9,766 nucleotides of DNA, taken from NCBI GenBank assembly GCA_964413905.1, contig CAYPUG010000104.1, positions 1-9,766 of the forward strand, in the 5' to 3' direction. A program made the position numbers and the translations under genes. This DNA is from CAYPUG01 sp964413905. Lineage in GTDB: Bacteria; Chloroflexota; Anaerolineae; JAADDB01. The number at the start of each line of letters is the position of its first letter. The stretch's first letter is position 1. The notes under the pieces were generated by a model, which searched no databases, was not told the DNA's origin, and was given only the letters and a program-made list of their open reading frames with translations. This document shows positions 1 through 6,022 of this stretch, one piece after another.

Positions 1-864
1 CGCGTGGTGTTTACCGAACTGCGTCGCCGTGGTGATCCGCCCATGCAGAAAGTGCGCATTCGGGGCCTTTCATCGGTGGACCCGGCCAACACAAGAAATG
101 ATGCCACCTATGTATTCATCGGTGATGAGACGTGGTTCGTGGCCGGCACGGATCGGTTCTACACCACCCACGCCACGGAACGGCGGCTTTACTTGTCTCC
201 GGAGGATATGATACCGGCAACAACGCAATTGGAGCCGAAGGGGCCGTATCCCGAACAGGTGAACGGTTTGGACGTGGATTACTTCGTGATCCCTGACGGG
301 AAAGCCATCTTCGGTGATGGCCCTAATGCTCCCACGAATGCCGAACTCCTTCAAGGCGATGTATGGGTAGCGCGTGACGGGAATTTTATCACCCGTTATA
401 TCATCCGCGCCCGGGCCGACGACCTCAAGTTACGTCGCGAGCCTACTCCCGGCACCCTATCGATTGTGTACAATGTGCGTCCTCTCCGGCCCGAAGAGGT
501 GCAGATCGTTCCTCCGGAGAACGCGTTGACTCTGGAGGAGACCGCCATGAAGGGATTCCAACCGGGGGAGTTCCCCGTTCCTGAAGGCGCTCAACCGGAG
601 ACGTTGGTGAACACAGATAAACAGCAACTGATTTCCGTCATTGTGCCTCACACCACCGTCACGGATACCTTTTCCTTCTATGCCGAAGCCCTTCAGAATT
701 TGGGATGGTCGGAGATTCAGGATGACCATCATGGGGATGCGACGTCCGTCTATTCCTCTTGGGAGAAAGACGGAGATACCGTGATGCTTTCCATTCGGGC
801 GTTGCGTACAGAGGATGGTGTTCAAGTTGTGGCGCAGAACGGTCCTTCGCAGGCCACAAAGTAG
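1..864 (+). CDS. Probable secreted lipoprotein, LppX/LolA-like plus C-terminal domain (5' partial)
   Basis: The frame is open to the left edge, so the true start and any signal peptide or lipobox lie outside the window; 287 residues are visible and it ends with TAG at 862-864. Two parts can be seen. The first, to about residue 165, is beta-rich and contains GDVWVARDGNFITRYII, the pattern of LolA/LppX-like beta-sheet domains common in secreted lipoproteins of Anaerolineae-type bacteria. The second, from about residue 190 (GEFPVPEGAQPETLV), contains FYAEALQNLGWSE, typical of a small alpha/beta domain found at the ends of similar lipoproteins. No catalytic motif is visible. A role in carrying or sensing a hydrophobic ligand at the cell surface is only an inference from the fold. 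The aminotransferase follows 57 nt later on the same strand and could be cotranscribed, although no functional link is apparent. The family assignment rests on pattern recognition alone. Confidence 0.6.
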   Translation, partial: RVVFTELRRRGDPPMQKVRIRGLSSVDPANTRNDATYVFIGDETWFVAGTDRFYTTHATERRLYLSPEDMIPATTQLEPKGPYPEQVNGLDVDYFVIPDGKAIFGDGPNAPTNAELLQGDVWVARDGNFITRYIIRARADDLKLRREPTPGTLSIVYNVRPLRPEEVQIVPPENALTLEETAMKGFQPGEFPVPEGAQPETLVNTDKQQLISVIVPHTTVTDTFSFYAEALQNLGWSEIQDDHHGDATSVYSSWEKDGDTVMLSIRALRTEDGVQVVAQNGPSQATK

Positions 865-908
865 GTGAATGATTGTCGATCCGGTGGATATCCGATACTT
901 AATTCGAC

Positions 909-916
909 AGGAGGGG
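909..916 (+). promoter_or_regulatory. Ribosome binding site deciding the aminotransferase start
   Basis: AGGAGGGG lies 5 nt before the ATG at 922. The in-frame codons upstream of 922 have no comparable site and encode residues that do not belong to the family, so 922 is the start. Confidence 0.85.
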
Positions 917-921
917 ACAAT

Positions 922-2244
922 ATGGCCGAAAAGATTGTACCCGGACCCAATGCTGAAGCCTGGATTCAGCGCGATGGAGCGAACATATCGCCATCGTACA
1001 CGCGAAGTTACCCCTTTGTGATGGCTCGTGGGGAAGGGGTGTATGTGTGGGATGTAGACGGGAACAAGTTCCTCGACTTTACATCGGGCATCGCTGTAAC
1101 CAGCACCGGGCATAGCCATCCGGAAGTTGTGGAGGCGATCAAACGACAGGTGGATCAATTCTTACACATGTCGGGGACAGATTTCTATTATCCCCAACAG
1201 ATTGAATTGGCGGAAACGCTCAATCGGCTGGCCCCGATTTCGGAGCCGACTTTGGTTTTCTTTACCAATTCGGGAGCGGAATCTGTGGAGGCAGCGATCA
1301 AGCTGGCGCGTTATGCCACAGGCCGGCCGCACATTATTGCCTTTCGGAACGCATTTCACGGTCGCACTATGGGGGCGCTTTCCTTGACCGCGTCAAAAGT
1401 GGTTCAGCGGCGAGGATTTGCGCCTTTGTTGCCTGAAGTGACCCATGTGGAATATGGGTATTGTTATCGGTGTCCCTTCAATTTGAAATACCCGGACTGC
1501 GATTTTCGGTGTATCCGCGTGATTGAGGAGGATTTGTTCCGGGCCGAAGTCCCGCCGGAGCAGGTGGCCGCCATTTTTGTCGAACCCATTCAGGGTGAAG
1601 GGGGGTACGTGGTCCCCCCGCCGGGCTGGATGAAGGCATTACGGGAGTTGACTCAAAAATACGGTATCTTGTTGGTGGCCGATGAGGTGCAGACGGGAAT
1701 GGGGCGCACAGGCAAGATGTTCGCGATGGAGCACTTCGGCGTGGAGCCCGACATCATCGCCGTCGCCAAAGGCATTGCCTCGGGAATGCCGCTGGGCGCG
1801 ATGATCGCGCGGAAGTCCTTGATGACGTGGCCGCCGGGCGCCCACGCAAGCACCTTTGGTGGTAACCCTGTCTCTTGTGCTGCCGCACTGGCAACCATTC
1901 GCCTGTTGGAGAACGGGCTGGTTGAGAACGCCGCACGGGTGGGTAAACACATGATGGCTCGTCTGTTGGACATGAAGGATAATCACCCCAGCATGGGAGA
2001 TGTGCGCGGTTTGGGATTGATGATCGGGGTGGAATTCGTTCGCGACCGGGCGACCAAGGAGCGAGCCAAGGATATTCGCGATTGGATCGTTCAGAGGGCC
2101 TTTGAGAAGGGTCTGCTCATTTTGGGAGCCGGTGTGAACGTCGTACGCTTCATCCCGCCGCTGATCATTGATGAACAGACCGCGGATGAGGGGCTGGATA
2201 TCTTTGAGGAGGTCCTGACCGAAGCCGAGAGAGAACTCCTTTGA
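922..2244 (+). CDS. PLP-dependent class III aminotransferase (acetylornithine / 4-aminobutyrate aminotransferase family)
   Basis: The 440-residue product matches the usual length of the ArgD/GabT group, cytosolic fold-type I PLP enzymes that transfer an omega-amino group to 2-oxoglutarate; some relatives are amino-acid racemases. Family landmarks run in order: SGAESVEAAIKLAR (117-130, cofactor phosphate site), NAFHGRT (143-149, aromatic stacking on PLP), EPIQGEGG, DEVQTGMGRTG (from D254, the aspartate that contacts the pyridine nitrogen), K283 in AKGIASGMPLGA (the Schiff-base lysine) and HASTFGGNP (phosphate contact from the other subunit). A segment at 181-197 has four cysteines (C181, C184, C193, C197), seen in a subgroup that includes archaeal GABA aminotransferase-like and racemase-like proteins and absent from classical ArgD. 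The nearest genes do not belong to arginine biosynthesis, so the substrate is left open. The family is very secure; the exact reaction is not. Confidence 0.93.
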   Translation: MAEKIVPGPNAEAWIQRDGANISPSYTRSYPFVMARGEGVYVWDVDGNKFLDFTSGIAVTSTGHSHPEVVEAIKRQVDQFLHMSGTDFYYPQQIELAETLNRLAPISEPTLVFFTNSGAESVEAAIKLARYATGRPHIIAFRNAFHGRTMGALSLTASKVVQRRGFAPLLPEVTHVEYGYCYRCPFNLKYPDCDFRCIRVIEEDLFRAEVPPEQVAAIFVEPIQGEGGYVVPPPGWMKALRELTQKYGILLVADEVQTGMGRTGKMFAMEHFGVEPDIIAVAKGIASGMPLGAMIARKSLMTWPPGAHASTFGGNPVSCAAALATIRLLENGLVENAARVGKHMMARLLDMKDNHPSMGDVRGLGLMIGVEFVRDRATKERAKDIRDWIVQRAFEKGLLILGAGVNVVRFIPPLIIDEQTADEGLDIFEEVLTEAERELL

Positions 2245-2258
2245 TGGTACTTCTTCGT

Positions 2259-2295
2259 GTGGGGAGGGCCGACCACGCCTCGCGACCCTCCCCAC
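2259..2295. terminator. Convergent-gene hairpin, probable bidirectional terminator
   Basis: A perfect 10-bp stem, GTGGGGAGGG (2259-2268) with CCCTCCCCAC (2286-2295), encloses a 17-nt loop. It sits in the 54-nt gap between the aminotransferase stop and the MBL hydrolase stop. Neither side has a proper U-tract, so it may work weakly or mainly protect 3' ends. Confidence 0.55.
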
Positions 2296-2298
2296 CTA

Positions 2299-3159
2299 TC
2301 AAGCGGCTTTCTTCCTGCGGGCGCGTTCCCGGCGTTTCTTCTCCTTTTCATAATAAGCGAGGATGTTCGCCCGGTGAATGTGAACCGTCAATCCCTCCAG
2401 AGGGATACGGGATTTGCCAAAGTGCTCGATGGGAATGCGGAGCAAACGGGAAACGGGTTCGCCTCGGTCTAACGCATCCCTGACGACCCGGATTAACTTC
2501 TCCAAATAGGCGATATTGCTATCGATGTGCTCGCCGATTTCTCCCCGGAGGAGCACTTCTCCGTGGCCTTGTACTAAGTGCTCCATGGCATAGGATTTTT
2601 TGATGGCTTTTAGGGACTGGATGAGATCTTCGGGATCTCCGTCCGCGATGTAGGGAATGGGCATCATGGTGTCGCTGGCAAGCAATGTCCGGTCTTCCTG
2701 GATGTATGCACCGATGAGGTCCGGGGTGTGTCCCGGCGAGTGGAACAGGGTGATGGTTTTATTGCCCAAGTGCAAGGCAGCATCTTCTTCAGTCCACAAT
2801 GCAGGATGGCGTAATGTGACCTCGTTAAGTTCCGGCTCTGATTGTCGCGCTTCTTCCAGGCCTTTACGGCCATAGCGCGTGAGCAGATCGTAACAGCGCC
2901 GGTGTCCGATGACCTCGGCTTCGGGAAATAAGTAAGCACCGTACACGTGATCCGCGTGGGAGTGGGAAAGGATGAGATAACGAACGGGGCCGCGTTTGCG
3001 GCTTCGGATGAATTCCAGCATTTGCCGGGTTTCGCTGGGGAAAGGGAGTGTATCGAATACGACAACGCCTCGTTCGGTGAAGATGACCGTGGCTGTGACT
3101 TCAATGTACCGTTCACTGGTAAAGACATAAATGTCATCGGTTAGGCGTTCTCGGTGCAT
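2299..3159 (-). CDS. MBL-fold metallo-hydrolase
   Basis: The 286-residue product carries a full set of metallo-beta-lactamase-superfamily metal ligands: HSHADH at 66-71 (H66, H68, D70, H71), H144 in SPGHTPD, D163 in ASDTMM and H199 in VQGHG. It should therefore bind two metal ions, usually zinc, and hydrolyse a substrate in the cytosol; no signal peptide or membrane segment is visible. General architecture places it with the broad group that includes SoxH-like and cyclase-like hydrolases, not with RNase J or glyoxalase II. After residue 200 come a helical region and a very basic tail (from 271, EKEKKRRERARRKKAA), which is unusual and could mediate nucleic acid or membrane contact. ATG at 3159 is preceded by GGAGG with 7-nt spacing, supporting this start. 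The gene is convergent with the aminotransferase and stands alone on its strand. Substrate unknown. Confidence 0.9.
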   Translation of the reverse strand: MHRERLTDDIYVFTSERYIEVTATVIFTERGVVVFDTLPFPSETRQMLEFIRSRKRGPVRYLILSHSHADHVYGAYLFPEAEVIGHRRCYDLLTRYGRKGLEEARQSEPELNEVTLRHPALWTEEDAALHLGNKTITLFHSPGHTPDLIGAYIQEDRTLLASDTMMPIPYIADGDPEDLIQSLKAIKKSYAMEHLVQGHGEVLLRGEIGEHIDSNIAYLEKLIRVVRDALDRGEPVSRLLRIPIEHFGKSRIPLEGLTVHIHRANILAYYEKEKKRRERARRKKAA

Positions 3160-3183
3160 GTATAGACCTCCGATTAGTCCATT

Positions 3184-3212
3184 GAAAAGCCGCCGCGGAT
3201 TTGGGGCTTTTC
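3184..3212. repeat. Inverted repeat in the leader of the MBL hydrolase gene
   Basis: GAAAAGCC (3184-3191) and GGCTTTTC (3205-3212) are perfect 8-bp complements around a 13-nt loop, starting 25 nt upstream of the MBL hydrolase start codon. Each arm ends in an A/T run, so the hairpin resembles a short terminator or attenuator on either strand. It could stop read-through from the upstream RNA unit or act as an operator; the sequence does not decide. Confidence 0.4.
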
Positions 3213-3225
3213 CATAGTGGTTGGG

Positions 3226-3299
3226 TTATCAAAGCGGTGCCAGGTCACCGCATTCCGAAAGGTTGTCAAAGCGGTGACAGGTCACCGCACTCCAAAGCC
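3226..3299. repeat. Two tandem 37-bp palindrome-bearing repeats
   Basis: Two adjacent 37-bp units start at 3226 and 3263. The core TCAAAGCGGTG[C/A]CAGGTCACCGCA (3229-3252, 3266-3289) differs at one base of 24. The second core holds a perfect palindrome, GCGGTGAC-AG-GTCACCGC; in the first copy one substitution breaks a single pair. Units about one turn-set apart with a dyad suggest either a REP-like dispersed repeat or paired operators upstream of the MBL hydrolase gene. Only two copies lie in the window, with spacers too short for CRISPR. Confidence 0.7.
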
Positions 3300-3332
3300 T
3301 TCCCAAAATCAGCGAAAGAAGTGTTACACATT

Positions 3333-3369
3333 AAAAAATACAGACCACCAGGCCGTCCCGGTGGTCTGT
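3333..3369 (-). terminator. Intrinsic terminator of the minus-strand RNA unit
   Basis: On the minus strand a perfect 10-bp stem (ACAGACCACC ... GGTGGTCTGT, arms 3360-3369 and 3340-3349, 10-nt loop) is followed directly by TATTTTTTAA, giving six consecutive U at 3338-3333. On the plus strand no T-run follows, so the terminator is directional. No protein-coding gene ends here; the only candidate transcript is the structured RNA just upstream. Confidence 0.8.
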
Positions 3370-3539
3370 TCCCCGCAGTGCCGTGTGCCGAGTGGTCCTG
3401 AACCTGCTCTCGCAGGTGGGGATCTCGGGTGAGGTTCCCGCCTTGCCTCTCGGCTATCGCGTTTCCCTCACGCATCTCGATCCCCGTTTTTGATAAGTTG
3501 GGTCAGGACGCATCATGGCATCACGCACACCGCAGGGCC
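3333..3539 (-). ncRNA. Candidate structured small RNA, 6S-like architecture
   Basis: A minus-strand unit of about 207 nt with its own promoter and terminator and no plausible ORF. Helices in transcript order: P1 closes the molecule, CCCUGCGGUG (3537-3528) with CACUGCGGGG (3380-3371), 10 bp including two G-U pairs; P2 is GUG(AU)GCC (3525-3518) with GGC(A)CAC (3389-3383); P3 is GUCCUGA (3509-3503) with UCAGGAC (3401-3395); P4 is GGGGAUC (3485-3479) with GAUCCCC (3424-3418); P5 is GUGAGG with CCUCAC (3471-3466 / 3434-3429). A small hairpin, ACCUGC-GAGA-GCAGGU (3417-3402), fits exactly between the 3' strands of P4 and P3, leaving 17 unpaired A/C/U-rich nt on the opposite strand (3502-3486). In a plus-strand transcript the G-U pairs would be A-C mismatches, which fixes the strand. 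A long rod with a one-sided central bubble and a hairpin on its 3' strand is the plan of 6S RNA, the RNA polymerase-binding promoter mimic. I see no conserved core of RNase P, tmRNA, SRP RNA or a known riboswitch. Good as an ncRNA call; 6S identity is about one in three. Confidence 0.62.
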
Positions 3540-3545
3540 GATCTA

Positions 3546-3575
3546 ACTATAACACAGATCATTAGGAGGAGACAA
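3546..3575 (-). promoter_or_regulatory. Sigma-70-type promoter of the structured RNA
   Basis: On the minus strand, TTGTCT (3575-3570, 4 of 6 matches to TTGACA) is 18 nt from TATAGT (3551-3546, 5 of 6 matches to TATAAT). Counting 7 nt on from the -10 box gives a G at 3539, two bases before the first nucleotide of closing helix P1. That independent agreement between promoter and fold raises confidence in both. Confidence 0.55.
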
Positions 3576-3699
3576 ATTAGGCCATGTTCATGCCCCTGGC
3601 GGCATCAGGATGAAGCCCGTCCGGCGGGCCTCAGAATAATCAGCCCATGTTCTCCCAGGACCGCGCCGCGGCTATCGTGGTCAATACGTAATGGGATGT

Positions 3700-3728
3700 T
3701 AGACAGGCGAGGAGTATTGTGGTAAAAG
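3700..3728 (+). promoter_or_regulatory. Candidate promoter for ubiD
   Basis: TAGACA (3700-3705, 5 of 6 matches to TTGACA), exactly 17 nt, then TAAAAG (3723-3728, 4 of 6 matches to TATAAT). It would start transcription near 3735, giving a leader of about 30 nt. The -10 box is weak, so this is tentative. Confidence 0.35.
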
Positions 3729-3752
3729 AGAGGTGATGAACCGATAAAACAC

Positions 3753-3758
3753 GGGAGG
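3753..3758 (+). promoter_or_regulatory. Ribosome binding site deciding the ubiD start
   Basis: GGGAGG ends 6 nt before ATG 3765 but abuts ATG 3759 with no spacing, so 3765 is the usable start. Confidence 0.75.
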
Positions 3759-3764
3759 ATGATC

Positions 3765-5237
3765 ATGGCGTATAAAAGTCTGCGGGATTTCGTCCACCGT
3801 TTGGAACAGGCCGGGGAGTTGGTGCGCGTGCGCGTTCCCGTTAGCCCGGATTTGGAGATGACAGAAATTGCAGATCGGGTGATGAAATCTCCTCCTGAAC
3901 GCAATAAGGCGTTGCTTTTTGAGAACGTCCGCGGTTCGGATATACCCGTTCTGATGAATATGTTTGGTTCGGCGCGACGTATGGCTTGGGCCTTGGGGGT
4001 TGATGACCTGGAGGAATTACGTACACGCTTGGAACGCCTCATTAAACCGGAAATTCCCCGCGGGTTGAGTGATAAACTCCGGCTGGGGGCAGAACTTCTG
4101 CCCGTGTTACGCTCTGTTGGACCTCGGATGGTGAGCAAAGGGGCATGTCAGGAGGTGGTCATTACGGATAACCCTTCCCTCGATAAGTTGCCCATTTTAA
4201 AGTCCTGGCCGAAGGATGGTGGCCGGTTTATCACGTTGCCCCAGGTCATCACCCGGGATCCCCGAACGGGGAAACGCAATGTGGGCATGTACCGTCTTCA
4301 GGTATATGATGAGCGCACGCTGGGCATGCACTGGCAAATTCACAAGGGGGGCGCGGAACACGCGCGCGTGGCCCAGGATATGGGCATTCAGCATATTCCT
4401 GTGGCTGTGGCCCTGGGCGGCGATCCGGCCGAAATTTGGGTCGCGTCGGCTCCGCTGCCACCGGATATTGATGAGTACATGTTGGCCGGATGGTTGCGCG
4501 GTAAACCCGTGGATTTGGTGAAATGCGTCACTCAACCGCTAGAAGTGCCTGCAGACGCGGACATTGTTATTGAAGGGTATGTGGATGTGACGGAATTACG
4601 GACCGAAGGTCCGTTTGGAGATCATACGGGATATTACACTCCCCCCGACTTGTATCCGGTGATGCATGTCACGGCCATTACCCATCGCCGCCACCCGATA
4701 TATCCTGCCACGATTGTGGGACGTCCTCCGATGGAAGATTATTGGATGGGAAAGGCGACAGAACGTCTTTTCCTGCCTCTGTTACAGTTGTTCCTCCCCG
4801 AAGTTTTGGACATGAACATGCCGGCCGAAGGGGTCTTTCATAATCTTCTCATCGTTAAGATGCACAAGCGCTACCCGGGACACGTGCGTAAAGTCATCCA
4901 CGGTATTTGGGGCCTTGGGCTCATGGCATTGACTAAAGCGGTCGTGGTGGTCGATGAGTGGGTAGACATTCATAACCTCAGCGAAGTGGCGTGGCAGGTC
5001 TTGGGGAACGTGGACTGGGCTCGGGACGTCATCATTACCGAGGGGCCTGTCGATGCGTTGGACCATGCCTCCTATCGCCCCAATTTCGGTGGCAAAATCG
5101 GCGTGGATGCCACCGCCAAGGACGAATGGGATGGCTACACGCGCCCGTGGCCCGAACGTATTGAGATGTTGCCGGAAATTAAGGAGTTGGTGGATAGGCG
5201 GTGGCAGGAGTACGGAATAGATTCGCCGGAACGTTAA
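3765..5237 (+). CDS. ubiD: UbiD-family prenyl-FMN-dependent decarboxylase
   Basis: The 490-residue product is close to E. coli UbiD (about 497) and alignable by eye over its length. Landmarks are MHWQIHKGGAEH (from M188), AVALGGDPAEIW, EGPFGDHTGYY (281-291, carrying the conserved active-site glutamate region), GRPPMEDYWMG (from G319), and late segments of the form PARD/WARD followed by IGVDATAK. UbiD enzymes reversibly decarboxylate aromatic or alpha,beta-unsaturated acids with prenylated FMN supplied by UbiX; classical substrates are 4-hydroxy-3-polyprenylbenzoate in ubiquinone synthesis and its counterpart in menaquinone synthesis. No ubiX or quinone gene lies in the window, so quinone biosynthesis is an inference and degradation of an aromatic acid remains possible. 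The DUF218 gene begins 4 nt after the stop, so the two are probably cotranscribed. The protein is cytosolic, without membrane segments. Confidence 0.92.
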   Translation: MAYKSLRDFVHRLEQAGELVRVRVPVSPDLEMTEIADRVMKSPPERNKALLFENVRGSDIPVLMNMFGSARRMAWALGVDDLEELRTRLERLIKPEIPRGLSDKLRLGAELLPVLRSVGPRMVSKGACQEVVITDNPSLDKLPILKSWPKDGGRFITLPQVITRDPRTGKRNVGMYRLQVYDERTLGMHWQIHKGGAEHARVAQDMGIQHIPVAVALGGDPAEIWVASAPLPPDIDEYMLAGWLRGKPVDLVKCVTQPLEVPADADIVIEGYVDVTELRTEGPFGDHTGYYTPPDLYPVMHVTAITHRRHPIYPATIVGRPPMEDYWMGKATERLFLPLLQLFLPEVLDMNMPAEGVFHNLLIVKMHKRYPGHVRKVIHGIWGLGLMALTKAVVVVDEWVDIHNLSEVAWQVLGNVDWARDVIITEGPVDALDHASYRPNFGGKIGVDATAKDEWDGYTRPWPERIEMLPEIKELVDRRWQEYGIDSPER

Positions 5238-5241
5238 GCCC

Positions 5242-5862
5242 ATGAAACGTGTGCGCATTCTCTGCAGTCTGTTTGTCGGTGGACTCCTTGCCTTAGCGGG
5301 GCTGTGGCTCAGTCAACGTCGGTATGTGTACCACGATGTGCAGGAGGTTCCGCCGCGGCCGGTAGCCATTGTTTTTGGCGCAGCCGTCTATCCCGGTGGA
5401 CGTCCCAGCCCTGTACTGGCCGACCGCGTTGAAGCGGCGGTGGAGTTGTACAAAGCGGGGAAGGTCCGGCACATTTTGATGAGCGGTGATAATCAGACGG
5501 TGTACTACAATGAGCCCGGGGCTATGATGCGCTACGCGACCGAGTTAGGGGTTCCGACAAAGGTGCTTCATCCGGATTATGGGGGACGGCGGACGTATGA
5601 CACATGTTACAGGGCGCGCTACATTTTCCAGGTGAAGCAGGCAATTCTCGTTACGCAGGATTTTCACCTGTCGCGAGCGCTCTTCATTTGTCGGCACATG
5701 GGCATCGACGCGGTGGGATACAGTGCAGATCGGCGTGCGTATCCCCTCGGCGATGTGGTGTACTGGTATGTGCGCGAGGTATTTGCTTTGGCCCGCGCGG
5801 TTATTGACCTCATACTCGGTCGTCCCGCGGCCGTTGGAGGAGAGCCTTTACCTATTGAGTAG
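5242..5862 (+). CDS. SanA/YdcF-like DUF218 membrane-anchored protein
   Basis: The 206-residue product has a basic N-terminus and one hydrophobic segment (about residues 6-24, LCSLFVGGLLALAGLWL), so it should be anchored in the cytoplasmic membrane with its domain outside. The DUF218 fold follows with signature segments: IVFGAAVYPGGRPSPVLADR (43-62), LMSGDN (79-84), NEPGAMMRYA (90-99), RRTYDTCYRARY (116-127) and VTQDFHLSRALFIC (137-150). In E. coli SanA affects envelope permeability and vancomycin sensitivity at high temperature, and ElyC affects peptidoglycan assembly; the biochemical reaction is not established. The length matches SanA. It lies 4 nt after ubiD with only a weak ribosome site (GGAA), suggesting translational coupling. 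A few aromatic residues follow the core, but no second membrane segment is obvious. Confidence 0.88.
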   Translation: MKRVRILCSLFVGGLLALAGLWLSQRRYVYHDVQEVPPRPVAIVFGAAVYPGGRPSPVLADRVEAAVELYKAGKVRHILMSGDNQTVYYNEPGAMMRYATELGVPTKVLHPDYGGRRTYDTCYRARYIFQVKQAILVTQDFHLSRALFICRHMGIDAVGYSADRRAYPLGDVVYWYVREVFALARAVIDLILGRPAAVGGEPLPIE

Positions 5863-5900
5863 CTCGGTTCGTCCTGTGGTGGGTGGGTTGGTTTTCTATT

Positions 5901-6022
5901 GGGCCGGCCTGATTGACTGACAAAACTCTGCGAATGTAGGTTGGCTAATTTCTACTCTTTCTTTATGCCAAGGTGCATGAAACGCGATGTGTCAGTCACT
6001 TAGTGGGCCGGCTTTTGTTTTT
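5901..6022 (+). terminator. Large nested inverted repeat with trailing T-tract, terminator or MITE-like remnant
   Basis: GCCGGCC (5903-5909) pairs with GGCCGGC (6006-6012), and inside it TGACTGACA (5914-5922) pairs with TGTCAGTCA (5990-5998), both perfect, separated by 4 and 7 unpaired bases. TTGGC (5941-5945) and GCCAA (5967-5971) can pair within the 67-nt loop. The right arm is followed by TTTTGTTTTT (6013-6022), so a plus-strand transcript from ubiD and the DUF218 gene could end here. The right arm overlaps the stop codon (6000-6002) of the phosphatase gene on the other strand. The very long loop is unlike an ordinary terminator, so a small transposon-derived element is the main alternative. 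Confidence 0.45.

Larger units (their letters stand above)
3576..3764. other. Non-coding region upstream of ubiD
   Basis: There is no credible gene here. Two hairpins are visible. TGAAGCCCG (3611-3619) with CGGGCCTCA (3625-3633) has 9-bp arms, one mismatch on the plus strand that becomes a G-U on the minus. GACCGCG (3660-3666) with CGTGGTC (3677-3683 region) has 7 bp with one G-U on the plus strand. The strand preferences disagree, so no single RNA is proposed. A nine-codon ORF at 3584-3613 lies 12 nt after AGGAGGAG and is probably chance. The ubiD promoter candidate and ribosome site lie at the right end. Confidence 0.4.

Noticed and set aside
457..1158. Long antisense ORF (233 codons) and similar long opposite-strand ORFs at 1639-2295, 3605-4138, 4782-5258, 6915-7514
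   Set aside because: Each lies over a gene with clear family motifs in the other strand, and their own products show no recognisable domain.
3226..3299. CRISPR array
   Set aside because: Only two repeats, with interrepeat spacing of about 13 nt and palindromic cores; no cas genes nearby.
3333..3539. SAM-I, cobalamin, T-box or other known riboswitch controlling the MBL hydrolase
   Set aside because: CUUAUCAA and GAGGGAA recall riboswitch fragments, but the conserved cores do not follow in order; no T-box sequence is present; 173 nt with repeats and another hairpin separate the terminator from the gene.
3333..3539. RNase P RNA, tmRNA or SRP RNA
   Set aside because: The universally conserved core sequences of these RNAs are absent, and there is no tRNA-like end.
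3548..3553. Plus-strand -10 box TATAAC
   Set aside because: It is the overlap of the minus-strand TATAGT and has no plausible -35 partner on the plus strand.
3584..3613. Nine-codon leader peptide MFMPLAASG upstream of ubiD
   Set aside because: The AGGAGGAG is 12 nt from the ATG, and a better promoter candidate lies downstream of it; no regulatory codon bias is visible.
3201..3725. Protein-coding ORFs inside the 3160-3764 intergenic region (3201-3401, 3217-3432, 3429-3725 on +; 3266-3475 on -)
   Set aside because: Their products look low-complexity or shuffled, have no ribosome sites, and overlap repeats and the structured RNA.
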